This document shows, piece after piece, positions 28,401 through 38,100 of a stretch of DNA of 64,000 bases. The DNA is from an uncultured Bacteroidia bacterium (GTDB lineage: Bacteria; Bacteroidota; Bacteroidia; Bacteroidales; Prolixibacteraceae). A program made the translations under genes and the position numbers. The notes below the pieces were generated by a model that worked only from the letters and a program-made list of their open reading frames with translations, made no database searches and was not told the DNA's origin. The DNA lies in contig CAIXZH010000035.1 of assembly GCA_903923905.1 (NCBI GenBank), positions 62,001-126,000 of the forward strand. Reading direction: 5' to 3'. Position 1 is the stretch's first letter; every line of letters starts with the position of its first letter.

Positions 28401-29810
28401 TTACCGGGAAAATAATCCTTTTGCCCACTCAGCCTCAACCTCTGCAATGGTCTTGGGCTTTGGTTTTCCAAGTAACTCATATCCCGATTCAGTTACCAGA
28501 AAATCTTCTTCATTGCGGAGGCCTCCAAAAGATTTATAAGTTTCTACTCTTTCATAATTGATGTAGTCGCCGTTGTGGTTTGTTTTTTTCCATTGCTCAA
28601 TCAGGTCAGGGATAAAATAGATTCCCGGTTCGATTGTAAAAACAAATCCGGGCTCGAGTTTCCGCCCCAATCTCAGTGATTTCAATCCAAATTGTGTGCT
28701 TTTTGTCTCGCCTGAATAACCTACGTGTACCTCGCCAAGATCTTCCATGTCGTGCACATCCAACCCCATCATATGGCCCAGTCCGCAAGGGAAAAACAGG
28801 GCATGAGCCCCATTTGCAAGCGCATCTTCCACATTGCCCTTCATCAATCCAAGATCTTTCAATCCGCGAATGATTACCCTTGCCGTTTCAAAATGGACCT
28901 CCTTAAAAGGGATGCCCGGTTTGAGCATCGAGATTGCATGATTATGACTATCCAGACAGATGGAATAAATATCTTTTTGGCGCGATGTGAATTTACCTTT
29001 CACCGGGACAGTGCTCGACAGGTCCCCCGCATACCCCATAGCAGTTTCAGCCCCGGCGTCGAGAAGAAACAAATCACCATCCTTTAAGATATTTCCATGA
29101 TAATGATTATGAAGCGTTTGTCCGTTTATAGTTGCGATTATAGGAAATGAAATCTGTCCGCCGGCAGCAACTGCAACCTGCTGAACTGCTCCGTCAATCT
29201 GAGCTTCAGTAACTCCCGGTTTTGCCATCCGCATGGCCAGTGTATGCATATCAACACTCACGTCGCACGCCCGGCGGATTTCCAGGATTTCATCCGCCGA
29301 TTTGTAATTACGCTGGTTAATGACCCCCATGATTAGCTCAAAGGATGCCATCCCCTTCGCTTTATTGGGGTCTATTTTGAGCCATTCGAAAAGCTTGATC
29401 CTGTTCTCAGCCCGGTAGGGTGGCAAGGAGTGAACAACCCTCCCTTTTGATGAAGAGTCCTCCAATAAAACTATCAAATCAGCAATATCTCCTGTTTTGG
29501 TAACACCCACCTGAAGCGATTGAGTGGCAATTGTCGGCTGAGGTCCCATCCATACAAAATCTTCTACAGTATGATCATTCCCGAATATAACATCTTCACC
29601 AGTTTCACAATCAAGGATTCCGGCCAGGAAAGGGTGGTTCAAACCGAAAAAATAAAGGAAAGTACTGTCCTGCCTGAAATGATAACCATTATCACCGTAA
29701 TTCATGGGACTTTCATCGTTACCTAAGAGTAAGATCAATCCTTTACCAACTGATTTACGTAGCTTTTCGCGACGCTCAAGGTAAATCTCTTTTGAAAACA
29801 TCAATTTCAT
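28401..29810 (-). CDS. pepP: Xaa-Pro aminopeptidase (M24B, PepP family)
   Basis: A 469-residue cytoplasmic metallopeptidase that removes the N-terminal residue from peptides with proline (or hydroxyproline) in second position. An AMP_N domain (residues 5-135) is followed by a pita-bread M24 domain with all five metal ligands visible: Asp251 (LLDAGAE), Asp263 (YAGDLSST), His346 (GLGHMMGLDVHD), Glu394 (FTIEPGIY) and Glu434 (GGLRNEEDF). Usual family length is 430-470. It is upstream of and co-directional with the glycyl radical enzyme, 345 bp away. That fits supply of imino acids to the dehydratase, although pepP is also a common housekeeping gene. Confidence 0.93.
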   Translation of the reverse strand: MKLMFSKEIYLERREKLRKSVGKGLILLLGNDESPMNYGDNGYHFRQDSTFLYFFGLNHPFLAGILDCETGEDVIFGNDHTVEDFVWMGPQPTIATQSLQVGVTKTGDIADLIVLLEDSSSKGRVVHSLPPYRAENRIKLFEWLKIDPNKAKGMASFELIMGVINQRNYKSADEILEIRRACDVSVDMHTLAMRMAKPGVTEAQIDGAVQQVAVAAGGQISFPIIATINGQTLHNHYHGNILKDGDLFLLDAGAETAMGYAGDLSSTVPVKGKFTSRQKDIYSICLDSHNHAISMLKPGIPFKEVHFETARVIIRGLKDLGLMKGNVEDALANGAHALFFPCGLGHMMGLDVHDMEDLGEVHVGYSGETKSTQFGLKSLRLGRKLEPGFVFTIEPGIYFIPDLIEQWKKTNHNGDYINYERVETYKSFGGLRNEEDFLVTESGYELLGKPKPKTIAEVEAEWAKGLFSR

Positions 29811-29881
29811 TTTTTAATATTCAGGGGGGAAATCATCCCTAAACGGATTTATGACCTGCGTTCTTTGACCTGTTTGAGAAT

Positions 29882-29889
29882 CAAAGTTA
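29882..29889 (-). promoter_or_regulatory. -7 box for the Xaa-Pro aminopeptidase gene
   Basis: On the minus strand TAACTTTG matches TAnnTTTG, about 72 nt upstream of the start codon. A TTTG (29904-29907) is present but only 14 bp away, shorter than the usual 19-21, so the assignment is tentative. Confidence 0.35.
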
Positions 29890-29945
29890 GAATTTAATTT
29901 ATGCAAACTAACCACACGTTTTCTTCCACATACCAAACACTAACA

Positions 29946-29962
29946 ATTGTGAGAGTCACAAT
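29946..29962. promoter_or_regulatory. ATTGTGA-N3-TCACAAT palindrome
   Basis: A perfect 7-bp inverted repeat with a GAG centre, about 136 bp upstream of the Xaa-Pro aminopeptidase start and just upstream of its putative -7 box. The size suits a dimeric regulator site. No regulator gene is adjacent, so the partner is unknown. Confidence 0.35.
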
Positions 29963-30654
29963 CGGGAATATGGCACAATCGGGGTGGAGAATGTTCCGGG
30001 ATTTTATCGATCAGGAGTGTCCCTAATTTTTTAATTGTGTCTGTTGAATTGGCGGAATTCAGATTTATGAAGGCGAAAAAGTCTCCAATCATCCTCCCGC
30101 TTCTATTAATATAATCATTATCCAGAATGTGGAACTTTGGTTTTACCCATTTATGCAAGAATATTAAACATATGGGATTGTTTTTATTGGCGAATGTGAT
30201 GTTATTTGTCCGGGGTTTTGAAAATATCAGCGCATAAATATATTTTCCAAAGAGAAATGACCGCCCCTGAATAACCTGCTGGAAATGCAAACTATCAGAA
30301 ACTGTGCACATCAGAACCATTAATTTATAACCATTTTAAATTATGAATAAGCTCCCCGAGACAAAAGAAAAATCGTTTGAGCATATTGAAAATGGACTGG
30401 AGCCAGTGAGAAATTAAGAAGATGAGAAGAATCTGGAAATTAGTGTTGTCTGGGTCTCATATTACAAGCTGCGCTAATACTGGTTCATTTATTAAACTGC
30501 ACTCACTGACCGCGAACGTATCGGGCTTGAGCGATATATTTCAGTACTTTTGCTAAGTCTGTAAAAGTGTAGCTATCAAACCTAATTTATTGTTTATTAT
30601 TACTTTAAGATAAAGTAGATAGGCTTACACCATTTGAATAATTCGGGTAAAAGG
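29963..30654. other. Intergenic stretch between divergent peptidase and HTCS genes
   Basis: About 690 bp. A minus-strand open frame (29940-30320) and a 24-codon plus ORF (30343-30417, MNKLPETKEKSFEHIENGLE) are present but have no recognisable family. AT-rich sequence just before 30655 probably carries the HTCS promoter, without a clear consensus match. Confidence 0.4.
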
Positions 30655-31293
30655 ATGAAAAAACAACAAGATATTAAATTATCATCTATTATAAAGCTAG
30701 TTGGATATAGCTTTTTGATTTTTTTTACCTGGAGTTATACTACCTCAGTAAAGTCGTTGGCGCAGAATAATGCCCCCGATTTTTACCATTATACCAATGA
30801 AACAGGGTTGCCATCATCCTATGTAAAGGGGATTGCACAGGATCATTATGGATTTGTCTGGTTGGCTACCAGGGTTTCAGTATGCCGGTTTGATGGGAGC
30901 CAGTACAAGGAGTTTCCCGCATTCGACGAAAAAGGGGGGCCGGCAGAATTGCTATGTAACCGTATTTTTACATGCCCCGATTCGATGTTAATATGCAGGA
31001 CGAAGGAGGAGCGATATTTTTATTTTGATTTCAATCACGAATGTTTTAAATCTTACGCACTATTAAACGATATCGGGCCCACTGAGAATATTGAACCAAC
31101 GGCTGGCGGATATTGGATTTGTAAGGATAACAATATTTATTTTTTAGACTCAAAAACTGCTTTGTTAACCGACATTCGGAAGATTAATGGCTTTAACAAA
31201 ATCCCTGGTGATATAACCTTTCAAATGCTATTTGTCAGAGGTGATCAGTTGATTGCCATAACCGGAAACATCTGTTTTATTGCCTCGATTTAA
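30655..31293 (+). CDS. HTCS N-terminal fragment (frameshifted)
   Basis: Codes for the start of a hybrid two-component sensor: a signal/anchor segment (IIKLVGYSFLIFFTWSYTTS) and the first propeller blades (LPSSYVKGIAQDHYGFVWLA). It ends prematurely at a TAA after GNICFIASI. The sequence immediately continues in the next frame (KHLFYCLDLKSGSIKSHK, then the ORF from 31332), so one base appears lost near 31264. The ATG at 30655 follows a TTG that is in frame but out of context. With the downstream ORF it makes a normal HTCS of about 1360 residues. Either a sequencing error or a recent inactivation. Confidence 0.85.
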   Translation: MKKQQDIKLSSIIKLVGYSFLIFFTWSYTTSVKSLAQNNAPDFYHYTNETGLPSSYVKGIAQDHYGFVWLATRVSVCRFDGSQYKEFPAFDEKGGPAELLCNRIFTCPDSMLICRTKEERYFYFDFNHECFKSYALLNDIGPTENIEPTAGGYWICKDNNIYFLDSKTALLTDIRKINGFNKIPGDITFQMLFVRGDQLIAITGNICFIASI

Positions 31294-31331
31294 AGAGCGG
31301 CTCAATCAAAAGCCATAAGATCCCTTCAGTA

Positions 31332-34300
31332 TTGGGAAATCTGCCACTAACTGCAATATATACTGATCATTTGAATTATTTATGGCTTGATCAGGAGCTT
31401 AATGGGTTATGCCGTATGGATTTGGCTTCCGGGCAGTTTATCCATTTTTCAAAAGACCACACGGGAAGCACATACATACCCCATAATATGGTCCATTGTT
31501 TTTGTGAGGACAAGCAAAACAGATTATGGATTGGAACTGAAGCAGGCTTATTTTTATGGTCAAATAATACAGGAACGTTTTCTTTCCATAAATCAGAACA
31601 TAAAAACCCCAAAGGATTAAATGCAGATCCGATCTATAGCTCACTTTGTGATAAAAATGGGAACATTTGGTTAGGAACCTATTTTGGGGGGATCAATTTC
31701 TGGAGTTCACAAAGGAGTTTTTTTAAAACCTGGGACTTGGGTACCAGCAACTGGCAGTTGGGTGGAAATTTAGTGAGCTGCCTTAAAGAAGACAGTGAAG
31801 GGAATTTATGGATTGCCTTTGAAGATATGGGACTCAATAAGCTCAATATCAAAACAGGAGATGTAACCAGGTACACCCATAAGGAGGATATGACAGGCCT
31901 TTCATACAATAATCTGCATGATTTGTTGTTCGTTTCTGACAATGAACTTTGGATAGCCTCCTACACGGGTGGTATCAATATTTTGAATCCGAAAACAGGC
32001 AAATTCAGTTACATCAACCTTAAAAATAATGCTGAATTACCCTCTGACAATATTTATTCCTTTTACCGCCTGGGCAATTCGATCTTTATTTCAACCTCTC
32101 TGGGTATTGCCATTTTCGATCTCAATACCAGGAAGATGTCGAAATTCAAACCCAAACAGATCGGGGATATCCAATTTGAATCAATTTGTAATTCAGGCAA
32201 TAAAATCTGGTTCTCATCCCATAAAAATATTTATTACTATGATTCCTTCACCGATTCATTAAGCCGGTTTGACAAGATTCCCCAAATGACCCAGATCAAT
32301 TTTGTGAAAACTGACTCCAAAGGGAGAATCTGGATTGGTGACTGTTATAACGGACTTTGCTGTTTTAATCAAAAGAGCAATAAAATTATCCCTTTCAACA
32401 AGGGGAATAATTTCCCTGCATCGTGGATTTTTAGTCTGGAAGAGGATAAAAACGGAATGATTTGGGTCAGTACCGAAAATGGATTGATTAAAATCGATCC
32501 GGAAACAAATGCCTATGTGCTCTATGATGGCAATTCCGGAACTGCCTTTGGTCAGTTTAACTTCAGAGCTTCCTATGTTGACAAGTATGGAAATGTTTAT
32601 TTTGGTGCAAATAATGGAATGGTTTCATTTAATGCGAATGACAATACAAATATTTCAGCTGAAAAACCAATCGTTTTTACCGGTATGCAGTTGTTTAACA
32701 AGCCTGTCCACCCTGGAAAGAACACCCCGCTGAATAAATCGATAAATAATGTGGATAAGGTTGTGTTGGATTACGATCAGAACGTTTTCACCCTTGAATT
32801 TACCTCTTTTAATTTCTCAACCCATGGATATGGCAATTATGCTTATTATCTGGAGAACTTTGAGAAAAACTGGAATTTCGTGAGCAACCGCACCTTTGCT
32901 ACCTATACCAATATGAGTCCGGGTACTTATTTCTTTCATGTGAAGGGATCGGCAAACAACCTGATGGGTGATTCGCAAGATAGGGTGTTAAAGATCGTTG
33001 TTAGACCCCCGTTTTATCTTTCAGTTTGGGCCTTTCTGCTCTACTTTATTTTTGTCTGTTTGATTGCCATGGTTTTGTATATGATTGGAAAACGGCTCGA
33101 GAAATCGAAAGCCCTGGTTACTTTTGAGCGGCTCGAGAAGGAGCATGCGGAAGAGATCAACCAGGTGAAGCTCGATTTCTTTACCAATATCTCGCATGAA
33201 CTGAGAACACCTCTGACCTTAATTCTGGGCCCTTTGAGCAAGATGATGGAAGAGGAAAAACTAAGCCCCTTTTTAAGGAAACGGTTGATGGGAATTGATA
33301 ACAATGCCAGGCGACTCTTTAACTTAATTAATCAGTTGCTCGAATTCAGAAAAATCGAAAGCGGAAAAGAGTGCCTTCAGGTTTCGCAATACGATATCCG
33401 GCTGTTGGCTGAGGAGATCAGAGAATCATTCGAGTTAATCTCCGAGTCCAGGGATATCAACTTCAAGCTTAATTTTCCGCCCGATGAGACTTTTGTTTGG
33501 TTCGACACCAACAGAATTGAAAAGATAATATTCAACCTGCTTTCAAATGCATTTAAATTTACTGCTGATGGTGGTTGTGTTGAACTGACCCTTGCTGTTG
33601 TCAGACGAGATCTCCGGCTAATCAAAAAGAATCAGGATTTGCAGATCACTGTTTCGGATACCGGCATGGGGATTAAGCCCCAAATGCTCGATAAAGTCTT
33701 TGACCGGTTCTTTCAGATCGGGGAGGGGAACATGAACCACACCGGATCGGGAATCGGACTTGCCTATGTGAAGAGCCTTGTGCAAATGCATCGTGGACAA
33801 ATAGCGGTTGAAAGTGAATTGGGGATTGGGACCAAATTTACAGTTCTCATTCCCGCATCAAAAACCGATTTTGCGGCTGTTGAAATTGCCAAAGTTGCGC
33901 CACAGCTTATCGGACACGAAGAGGTAACTCCACTTGATATCGATCCTGATCAGGAGGTGAAAATGTCGGATGCCAATGGGATGGGTCATGACCCAATCAT
34001 ACTTATTGTTGAAGACAACCTGGAACTACTCGATTTCATGCATGAAACATTGGAAAATAAATATCAGATTTATTCAGCCCAAAATGGGAATGAGGCGCTT
34101 GAAAAACTCAAATACTTCTCCCCCGAGCTAATAATCACTGATGTAATGATGCCGGGAATGGACGGTTTCGAGCTGACAAGAATCATTAAATCGGAGATAA
34201 AGACTTCGCATATTCCGGTAATTCTGCTCACGGCTAAAAGTGGCTTGGATAATAAGCTCTTAGGGTTAAAAACGGGAGCCGATTACTATATCGAAAAACC

Positions 34301-34739
34301 CTTTTATCCTAATATCCTTGAGCAGAATATCGAAAATATCCTGAAAACACGCCGAAAGCTTATTGAACGTTATAAAAATGATGCCTTTATTACCATCAGC
34401 GAAATTGCGTTCTCAGAATCGGATAAAACATTTATTGAAAAACTCACGGCTGCTGTAAAGTCAAACATCAGCGATCCAATGATGGATGTTACATTTCTCC
34501 TCAGAGAGATGAATATAAGTCGTTCACTGCTCCACTTAAAACTCAAGGGATTAGTCGACTGTTCCGCAACTGAGTTTATCCGCTCAATCCGGTTAAAAGA
34601 GGCCGTAAAACTGATTTCATCAGGAACCTGTAACATCTCTGAAGCTGCCTATGAAACAGGCTTTTCAAGTCCCGCATATTTTACCCGAAGGTTTAAGGAA
34701 CATTACGGCAAATCTCCACGCGAGTATTTCAATCCATAA
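31332..34739 (+). CDS. HTCS main part: propeller, kinase, receiver, AraC output (frameshifted from 30655)
   Basis: 1135 codons in a frame that is open from 31245. Many Reg_prop blades (NRLWIGTEAGLF, NLWIAFEDMGLNKL, GMIWVSTENGLIKI) lead to a Y_Y_Y domain (SPGTYFFHVKGSANN), then a membrane helix (about nt 33010-33085). HisKA follows (NISHELRTPLTLI), then HATPase (GMGIKPQML, GSGIGLAYV), a receiver (LIVEDNLELL, DVMMPGMDG, IEKPF) and an AraC helix-turn-helix ending SPREYFNP. No independent start codon with a good context is visible, so the intact protein needs the 30655 fragment. Lies 391 bp before the SusC gene it presumably controls. The kinase and output domains are intact, but without the N-terminus the protein would lack a signal sequence. 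Confidence 0.9.
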   Translation: MGNLPLTAIYTDHLNYLWLDQELNGLCRMDLASGQFIHFSKDHTGSTYIPHNMVHCFCEDKQNRLWIGTEAGLFLWSNNTGTFSFHKSEHKNPKGLNADPIYSSLCDKNGNIWLGTYFGGINFWSSQRSFFKTWDLGTSNWQLGGNLVSCLKEDSEGNLWIAFEDMGLNKLNIKTGDVTRYTHKEDMTGLSYNNLHDLLFVSDNELWIASYTGGINILNPKTGKFSYINLKNNAELPSDNIYSFYRLGNSIFISTSLGIAIFDLNTRKMSKFKPKQIGDIQFESICNSGNKIWFSSHKNIYYYDSFTDSLSRFDKIPQMTQINFVKTDSKGRIWIGDCYNGLCCFNQKSNKIIPFNKGNNFPASWIFSLEEDKNGMIWVSTENGLIKIDPETNAYVLYDGNSGTAFGQFNFRASYVDKYGNVYFGANNGMVSFNANDNTNISAEKPIVFTGMQLFNKPVHPGKNTPLNKSINNVDKVVLDYDQNVFTLEFTSFNFSTHGYGNYAYYLENFEKNWNFVSNRTFATYTNMSPGTYFFHVKGSANNLMGDSQDRVLKIVVRPPFYLSVWAFLLYFIFVCLIAMVLYMIGKRLEKSKALVTFERLEKEHAEEINQVKLDFFTNISHELRTPLTLILGPLSKMMEEEKLSPFLRKRLMGIDNNARRLFNLINQLLEFRKIESGKECLQVSQYDIRLLAEEIRESFELISESRDINFKLNFPPDETFVWFDTNRIEKIIFNLLSNAFKFTADGGCVELTLAVVRRDLRLIKKNQDLQITVSDTGMGIKPQMLDKVFDRFFQIGEGNMNHTGSGIGLAYVKSLVQMHRGQIAVESELGIGTKFTVLIPASKTDFAAVEIAKVAPQLIGHEEVTPLDIDPDQEVKMSDANGMGHDPIILIVEDNLELLDFMHETLENKYQIYSAQNGNEALEKLKYFSPELIITDVMMPGMDGFELTRIIKSEIKTSHIPVILLTAKSGLDNKLLGLKTGADYYIEKPFYPNILEQNIENILKTRRKLIERYKNDAFITISEIAFSESDKTFIEKLTAAVKSNISDPMMDVTFLLREMNISRSLLHLKLKGLVDCSATEFIRSIRLKEAVKLISSGTCNISEAAYETGFSSPAYFTRRFKEHYGKSPREYFNP

Positions 34740-34761
34740 AGGAGTTATTCCTGCCTCCTTT
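34738..34761 (+). terminator. Possible terminator hairpin after HTCS
   Basis: AAAGGAG (34738-34744) pairs with CTCCTTT (34755-34761) across a 10-nt loop, overlapping the HTCS stop codon. Stem is short and there is no T-run after it, so termination is doubtful. Confidence 0.25.
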
Positions 34762-34898
34762 CAACCACACAGATTCCATCACCCTGATCTCTATATTCAG
34801 TCTGTACAGACATTTCAACAAAAATGATGTCCTAAAATAGTAACATTCCCGTCATCTTTATTTAATTGTCTGATTTTCAAATATATTAATTATTGTCG

Positions 34899-34928
34899 TT
34901 TGGACATTTATGCAAGTTTTTTGGACAT
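34899..34928 (+). promoter_or_regulatory. TTTGGACAT direct repeat, 21-bp spacing (candidate HTCS operator)
   Basis: TTTGGACAT occurs at 34899-34907 and identically at 34920-34928, exactly 21 bp start to start. It is in the 391-bp gap between the HTCS and susC. The shared YGGACA core and equal spacing with 2840-2866, in the same position relative to another HTCS, argue for one class of operator. Binding by this HTCS is inference. Confidence 0.55.
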
Positions 34929-35050
34929 GTTAACCAATCCCGGCAGTCGATTTTCATGTTATTTGTTTACATAAATTAACACTTTCCCAAACGATATTAG
35001 AAGTACTAACTAAAACATTAATCTTATGACAAGAAACTAAACTGGCTTAG

Positions 35051-35082
35051 TTATTTTGATATGTATCTGCATTATTTTGATA
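35051..35082 (+). promoter_or_regulatory. TTATTTTGATA direct repeat in susC leader
   Basis: TTATTTTGATA at 35051-35061 and 35072-35082, again 21 bp apart. Each copy also differs from the -7 consensus TAnnTTTG by one base. It could be a second operator, duplicated promoter boxes or chance in AT-rich sequence. Confidence 0.35.
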
Positions 35083-35130
35083 ATTCAGATTGAATATATT
35101 AATGAATTTTTTACTAAACTTTAATTAATT

Positions 35131-38100
35131 ATGAATGAAATGAAACGACAAAAGTTTTACTGGAAGCAAATATCCTTGTGTTTGATGTTAACATTCTTTT
35201 TTGGGCTTCTGCAAGTGCAGGCTCAAAAACCGAAAGTTACAGGAAAAGTAGTGGATGAAAGCGGTAAGGGAATGCCCGGTGCAACAATAGTGGTTGAAGG
35301 CACTTCTGTTGGTACTGCCACTGACAACGATGGACTTTTTAGCATCGAGGCAACTACAAACAACGTACTTTTGATCAGGTATATTAGTTATACCACACAA
35401 AAAGTTAAAATTGGAGGGAAAAAAGTAATAACTGTTCAGATGGTCCCTAGTGCTGACCTTCTTCAGGAAACAGTGGTTATTGGTTATCAGACGGTATCGA
35501 AGCGTAGCGTTTCTGCGTCTGTAGCAAGTATTTCGGGTAAAGATCTGGCAAACATACCTACTGCCAGTCTTGACGTAATGCTTCAAGGACGATTGAGTGG
35601 GGTTAATATTCAGAATATTAGTGGAGAGCCAGGATCAAGACAGAGTTTTACTGTCCGTGGGAATACAGCAATTTCGAGAGGTGATGAATTTTATTCCACC
35701 AGCGACCCGCTATATGTAATTGACGGGGTTGTTAGTGATTATAAAACTTCAACTAATTTTTCAACGAGTAATACCAGTTTTATTGCCGGTTTAAGCCCTT
35801 CGGACATTGCTTCAATTGACGTACTGAAAGATGCTTCGGCTGCAGCAATATATGGTTCAAGGGCGGCTAACGGTGTAGTAATTATTACAACCAAAAGAGG
35901 GCAGTCAGGTAAAACTCAGATATCTTATAATGCTTATTATGGCTATACCCAAAGCCCTTCATTACCTGTAATTTATACAGGTGCCGCAGAACGTAGGGGT
36001 AGAATGAACCAAATTTATTCGGCGGGAAACTATTTTCAGGTTCGTGACAACCCGCTTATACTAACAGACAGTCTAAACACTGCCTTCAATAACAATACGA
36101 ATTGGATGGGAATGTTTTACCGGACTGGAATGGTGCAAAATCACGATTTATCAATGACCGGAGGCACAGATAAAAGTAATTACCGAATTAGTGCTGGTTA
36201 CTATGATGAGAAAGGAACTGTGGTAGGAAATGGTTTTAAGCGCTATACAATTAATTCAAGGTTATTTAACACAATTGGTTCGTGGATGGAGGTGAATACA
36301 AATTTCTACTATTCCAATGTAAAAACGAACCCTGTTACAGGAGGAGGCAGTAGAAATATTACAACTTTGAATCCCAGTAATATCCCGTCGTCGCTGCTCT
36401 ATCTTTCAGATGCAGATAAAGCGACATATATGGGTCTGAATACCTCAATGCTTGATGATAACAGCCAAAACTCACTTACTTTGTCGAATAATATTTTAAT
36501 TAAATTCAATAAAAAATTCAATTTTCGTTCAAATGTAAGTTATGTTTTGAATAATTCAAAAAGGGATCAGTTTGTACCTTCAACCACGAATACTGCTCAA
36601 ATAGCCAACGCAAGTAGTAATTCTGTAAATTACAATAAAATTACTGCTGAGAATTTATTCAATTATAGTGATACCTACGGTAAGAATCATAAATTACTTG
36701 TAATGCTTGGTCAATCAGTTGAAACTGAAAACGGATCAAATACTTATCTGGGAGGGAATTATATACCTACCGATCAAATAACTACCGTAAATGGAGTTAC
36801 GGCGAATAATATGAGTGGTAATTCTTCAAGAAGCGCAGCCGCGATGCTTTCCTATTTTACACAAGTTACATATATGTTTAAAGATCGTTACAATCTTTCT
36901 CTGTCAGAACGAATGGATGGATCTTCGCGTTTTGGACCAGCCAGACGTTGGGGATCATTTCCTTCAGCCTCTGTAAACTGGATTATCAGTGATGAGCCAT
37001 TTGCCAAAGGAGTGAAAAATGTTGTTGATCTGTTCAAATTAAGAGCATCCTATGGTGTAAACGGAAGCCAACCGGGAGATTTTTATGGTTATTATAATAA
37101 GTATGCCGTTAAAGGTTCGTTCCCGGGTTCAAGTGGAGTAACTAATTCTTACAACGGAGTAACAGCGATTGGTCCCGACTGGAATGGAATAGCACAAGAC
37201 AAACTTACCTGGGAAGAATCACGCCAATGGAATTTAGGAATGGATGTAGAGCTCATGAAAAATCGTTTTAATGCGAGTTTTGATATTTATAACCGGGAAA
37301 CTCATGGAATTCGATTTGATTTTCCAATGCCATTAACTTCAGGATATGGCACATATTATACCAATGCAGCATCAATTCGTAATGCCGGAGCAGAATTCAG
37401 CATTTTTGCCCGTCTGCTAAACCCAGAAAGTAAATTCCGTTGGAACATTAATTTCAACATATCGCATAATAAAAATACCATTATGGAACTTCCCAATGGG
37501 AATCAGCCCATACAGGTTGGTGACTGGGTCCTGGTTACAGGACAGCCATTGAATCAATACTATATGTATAATTATCAAGGTGTCTATCATGCCGCTTCGG
37601 AGATTCCAACCAATCCACTAACCGGTAACCCTTATTCTAATTTATGGGGAAATGCATTTCACGTTGGTGATGCCAAATACGAAGATATTGTAGGTGATTA
37701 TTCGTTTGATCCCTGGAGTTATAAAGATCGCAAAGCTATGGGAGATCCGAATCCAAAATACACAGGGGGTTTTGTGAATGATTTTTTCTATAAAAACTGG
37801 ACTTTTTCTATTCAGTGCAGTTATGTACTTGGTCGCGATATTTATAACTCTAGTCTTGCTGCATCGCTTTCAAATGACCCATCCGGAGCTGATGAAGAAG
37901 GAAATGGATACAGCAGTAATTATACAACCTCCGGAACTTTCCTTTCGCAATATACTAGTGGCCATTTCTATGGACCCGAAGATTATATAGCCCGTCGTGC
38001 ACTATTGTCCACAGGAAACGTGAATATCTGGAGTAAAAATAATCCAAATAATGTGAATGCGACTTTTCCTAATAATAGTCCCTATGCGATGCAATACAAT

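Noticed and set aside
29940-30320. 126-codon minus-strand frame upstream of the Xaa-Pro aminopeptidase
   Set aside because: No recognisable motif, unusual composition at the C-terminus and overlap with an operator-like palindrome; kept as intergenic.
30343-30417. 24-codon ORF MNKLPETKEKSFEHIENGLE
   Set aside because: Protein-like wording but too short to support a family; could be a remnant.
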